In this document: in pieces, positions 60,637 through 64,000 of the stretch
Position numbering within the stretch: position 1 is the stretch's first letter
Layout of the letters: each line of letters starts with the position of its first letter
NCBI GenBank assembly: GCA_026874595.1
Contig: CM049314.1
Coordinates: forward strand, 12,018,729-12,082,728
Direction of reading: 5' to 3'
From: Sipunculus nudus
Lineage: Eukaryota; Annelida; Sipuncula; Golfingiida; Sipunculidae
DNA length: 64,000 nt
Position numbers and translations under genes: made by a program
Notes under the pieces: model-generated
What the model was told of the DNA's origin: nothing
Databases searched by the model: none
Seen by the model: the letters and a program-made list of their open reading frames with translations, nothing else

Positions 60637-63600
60637 GCATCTATAAACATGTCTGTTTTATCCCAATTTTGACCACCCTGTACGTCTGTCAGACACCCCC
60701 CCCCCCCCCACACCTTTGTGAGTCATCCCCCCAGCCTTAAAAGATAAATTGACGCCACTGACATATATTCATAAGCAAAATATAGTTGGACTCCTATGAA
60801 TTACTCATTGATATGTTACCATTTCTGGTTTCAGATTCGTCGCCTCTTACGGGAAAATCTCAAGGGGGTTGTGGACAATATGCACTAAAAGACAACGCCT
60901 TGTCAAGAAGTCCTTGCTTTCTCAATTTAAAGATCAAATTCATCTGCTTACATAAAGGTTCGATGTTATGTTTTCTCGCCCTTAAGAAAAATATCGTTAT
61001 TTTCAATGTTACGCTTCGCCCATTGTCGCCTGCCTGTCAGTGCAAGGGCATAATTCATGTTGATGTAATTTTGCGCTTTGCTTGGTAATATTAAAACAAT
61101 GTTTGCTACTCAACCTGTGTTCACTCAGATGAATGTTATTCTTCAGAACGCGTGTGTCCTGTTCGCGTTGCACGGTACAACTGTGCTGTAGTTGACGGAG
61201 TGCTGGCAACCCTGCATGATGGAGTATCTGATTGGTTTAGTGCAAGAGCGTTGTGCAGAGCACACGGAGCCGAGCTTATATACCGAAGGGAAGCGATAAA
61301 CCAGAAGATGACAAGATCACTTGGTCTGAACATCAAAGATGACTTTTGGGTCGGATTTTACCAGGAAGACTGGGTCTTCAATATTCCAAACGAAAGTAAG
61401 TCTAAGGTATTAAGGGCAAAAGAACTGTCTCTCTCATTTGCTCTCAGTTTATTAAAATACAGGTGTCTTTTCCATTTACCGATTTTACACATCATATTGT
61501 TTATCAAACCTTATCATGCTCCTAAGAAATCTTTTTTTGAATATATACATGTCATCATATCTGATTTCTTTATATAAAGAAAACTATTCTTTATTATTAT
61601 AAGAAAAACGGTGGTAATTTTCTTCAATAATTGCCTATTTATGTAGATGTATATATGCTGTAAACAACACGATTTCTTTCAATTCCATTGAACCGATTTA
61701 AGCCGCAGCGGACTAGCCAATATTGTATCTATAAAAATGTTTCAACTGGCCAAACTCTTTCACAGGATAAGCTGATTAACCTGGGATACAGAGATAAAGC
61801 AATGATCTTACAATAGTAGGAGTAACCCATAAGACCCATGCAAGATTTAAAGTTTAATGGACTTTTAACCTTAATGTATGCTCAGTTTGCTAAAAATAAT
61901 AGATGTCATGTATTCATTTGTTCTTGTATCAAGCGCAGCCCTATACATGAACAAATGAGATTGCGGTAAATAGGCTCAACCGGTGAAATACCAATGTATT
62001 TTAATTCTTTTTGCAATGGGGGGGGGGGGGATGTAAGACCTCCCCACCCCCCAACCCCCGGGCCAATTCCTGGGACAAACACAGTTCCTTGTAATGGATT
62101 TGTGCCATATACTATACCGCCTTCTTTTTTTTAATATCGTGTTATAAGAATATTGTTACCAGTGGTGGATCCCGTATCCATTTCTAGGAAAGCGAGTCTT
62201 TTCGAGAAGCGCGACTGTCAAGGGTATGTACGGTTTTGTAGTTTCCTGGGGGGGGGGTTGTTATTTAACTGTTTACAATGGAATTTAAATTAAATAACAA
62301 ATAGACATTAGGAAATTTGCAAAATTTGAAAGGATACAACATGATAAATCCCCGCTGGTTGAAAAAGTGTGTATGGGGGAACATATCCCCTATCGTAACC
62401 AAATGTTTGCAGTTCGTTTAATGGAAATTACATATCTAGCCAAACATTTGAAATGATCAGGGGCATCAATACAGAGGTATATATCGTTTGATTAAGTGGT
62501 AATAATCAATGTTTATCCATCTGCTATTCAGACAATAACACTTTTTATTGAAAATAAAATATATTAATAATTAGAATTATAAACTGATATTACTATAATG
62601 CATAATTATATTTCTAAAAATCGTTTAGAATGAACCTATACTGTAAATAAAAAACTTATTTTTTAAATCCTTACTCTAAACTTTATTATATTTGAAATAT
62701 TTCACATAGACAATAAAATGTTTATATTATATTATATATGTTTATAAAAAAAACTCCCAAATAGGATTACCTTCTTACGGCAGCGAATCATCCCCCGCCT
62801 TTAAAGATAAATTGACGCCACTGGAAATTGTAGTATATATAAATATTGAATATTTACAGATGAGACGGCCATGAAGTTGGTATTCTGGGACAAACAGCAA
62901 CCTTCTCAGCAGAATGTTTCCTGTGCTGTATTAAACCGTACATCTGGAATGTGGAAGATCGCCCGCTGCTTAAACAGACATACGTACATCTGTGAAATAT
63001 GTAGAGCATTTTTTGTCATTTTGTTACGTACAACAGCTGTTATTCATATTGCTGTTATTATATATAACAACAATTGTTCATATTTAAGGCAAATAAGAAA
63101 AAAATATCTGCCCATTAGTTAATTCTTCAATGTACAAATTAAATTGTCATTTTGTAACACAGAACCTATAGATTACGGAAGTTGAAGGGAGAAATCACAT
63201 AAATATTATAGTGCATTATGGTTATGAAGTATATTGCTTCACAGCTTTACTTCAGTAGTTCCTCATATGCTTACATTCATGTTTGCAATGTAGTTATGTC
63301 AGAGAGTGTAATAAGACCTGTCTGTGATTGTGTTCAAATATATTATATGTCCTGTTCTATTTTAAGTTGTCACTGCAGTGTTGCAACAAGAGGTTAATAC
63401 TGGTTAGCTTTGAAAATATGAATTTGTAAAAATAAATTGCAATCAATATTATTTTGACTCATTGACTGACCAAAATAACCGGGATTAAATGGTCATTAGC
63501 GCAATCATATTTAAATATACATATCAATAGTATATTTTCTAATTATATAGTTCAACAGAGTGAAAACTCAGTAGGGAGTTCAACAGCGAAGTCCACAACA

Positions 63601-63643
63601 CAGCAAAGTGTACCAACCAACTCGACTGACCAGAATATTTCTG
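58383..63643 (+). CDS. two-CTLD type I receptor, copy D (six exons, 3' end outside window)
   Basis: Exons 58383-58449, 59689-59931, 60835-60957, 61129-61395, 62860-63000 and 63551-63643 join in frame (934 nt, 311 codons plus one base), all phase 1, with no stop or frameshift. They encode signal peptide (MLRLLLLFVLSLCCATRG), CTLD1 (ECGNQTKEVKYC...GNWTWVNGD...FICLHK), CTLD2 (DECYSSERVCPVRVARYNC...WVGFYQEDWVF...YICEI) and the start of the stalk (FQQSENSVGSSTAKSTTQQS). The TM and tail exons must lie beyond 64000. CTLD2 has QPS at the EPN/QPD position as in A. This is the cleanest copy and probably functional. Confidence 0.8.
59689..59931 (+). CDS. receptor D exon 2 (CTLD1, N-terminal half)
   Basis: Acceptor CACTGTAG, donor G|GTAAGT, 243 nt as in A. 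Contains AHEHCSSFGGNVGLP and TIWLSLRRKELGNWTW. Confidence 0.85.
60601..60630. repeat. (TA)n microsatellite in intron 2 of receptor D
   Basis: About 15 TA dinucleotides; poly-G and poly-C tracts lie nearby at 60379-60387 and 60696-60709. Confidence 0.9.
60835..60957 (+). CDS. receptor D exon 3 (CTLD1, C-terminal half)
   Basis: Acceptor TGGTTTCAG, 123 nt (one codon longer than A). Encodes GGCGQYALKDNALSRSPCFL and KFICLHK. Donor G|GTTCGA as in A. Confidence 0.8.
61129..61395 (+). CDS. receptor D exon 4 (CTLD2, N-terminal half)
   Basis: Acceptor TTCACTCAG, 267 nt, donor A|GTAAGT. Reads DECYSSERVCPVRVARYNC without a shift, showing the ancestral frame that copy A has lost. Confidence 0.85.
61396..62859 (+). 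other. receptor D intron 4
   Basis: Non-coding, with poly-G runs near 62020-62030 and 62251-62259. The hairpin-headed repeat found in the same intron of A is absent. Confidence 0.6.
62860..63000 (+). CDS. receptor D exon 5 (CTLD2, C-terminal half)
   Basis: 141 nt. Encodes KLVFWDKQQPSQQNVSCAVL, NRTSGMWKIARC and RHTYICEI. Donor T|GTAGAG. Confidence 0.8.
63551..63643 (+). CDS. receptor D exon 6 (stalk)
   Basis: 93 nt between ATATAG and G|GTAAGC. Ser/Thr/Gln-rich stalk with a potential N-glycosylation site NST. The following intron runs off the window. Confidence 0.7.
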
Positions 63644-64000
63644 GTAAGCGGAATAGCAGTGTTATATTTTATTACATTTATGTCTCTATTGTTATAACCA
63701 CAGGCTGATATCTGATATAAAATCGTGCAGTATCACTTACCAAGTGATTGGTATCATCAATATTAACAACATTTATAAAATCCCTGATACATGTGGTGAG
63801 GTTAACGTTTATAAATAATAAAGTGAAATTATAGAAATATATATAGATGAGGAAGTCTTCCGACGAGTAAGGTGAATTTATGAAAGGAGGTGTCGTTATA
63901 TACCCACGTTACGAAAATGAGTTATACGACTGTTATCCACACAAAGACGCCAATATTTAAAGAACAAGTTTACAGATAATGTTACAAAGTCGTATAAAAT

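Overview
The window looks like AT-rich nuclear DNA from a bivalve mollusc. The reasons are GT-AG introns, short exons, expanded families of collagen-less C1q-domain proteins and C-type-lectin-like (CTLD) proteins, a CR1-type LINE, a Tigger-like MITE, CGGACGG-bearing dispersed repeats and many microsatellites. The species cannot be named from the sequence. There are no bacterial-style operons, and most long open frames lie in introns or repeats.

Layout. 1-8.1 kb: no gene; polypyrimidine minisatellite, CpG-dense block, dispersed repeats, a Helitron-like element and a TA-flanked Tigger-like MITE. 8.1-13.9 kb and 18.4-23.2 kb: two paralogous minus-strand genes, each with five exons that join in frame (426 and 427 aa). 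Each encodes a signal peptide, a short acidic linker and three tandem C1q domains, so they are probably secreted recognition proteins. A degenerate tandem repeat and unexplained DNA lie between them. 23.2-27.3 kb: intergenic, with AT microsatellites and a tRNA-derived SINE.

27.3 kb to the end: a plus-strand tandem array of one receptor family. The architecture is signal peptide, CTLD, CTLD, Ser/Thr/Gln stalk, one transmembrane helix and a cytoplasmic tail of about 200 residues with Tyr, NPF and PxxPxR motifs. Copy A (27362-36775) can be read through eight exons, but it needs a shifted acceptor in exon 4 and a GC splice donor after the TM exon. Copies B (42.1-45.1 kb) and C (51.5-53.5 kb) are broken pseudogenes, and C' (55.3 kb) is a tail fragment. 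Copy D (58383 to beyond the window) has six clean exons, and its TM and tail lie outside. The DNA between copies is also duplicated, which dates later insertions: a LINE in A intron 1, a hairpin repeat in A intron 4, a 972-bp MITE downstream of A and a 1.6-kb minisatellite expansion downstream of B.

The C1q proteins (soluble) and the CTLD receptors (membrane-bound, with docking motifs) both look like innate recognition molecules, so the window reads as an immune gene cluster evolving by duplication and decay. All exon joins were inferred by eye from splice sites, reading phase and comparison of paralogues.
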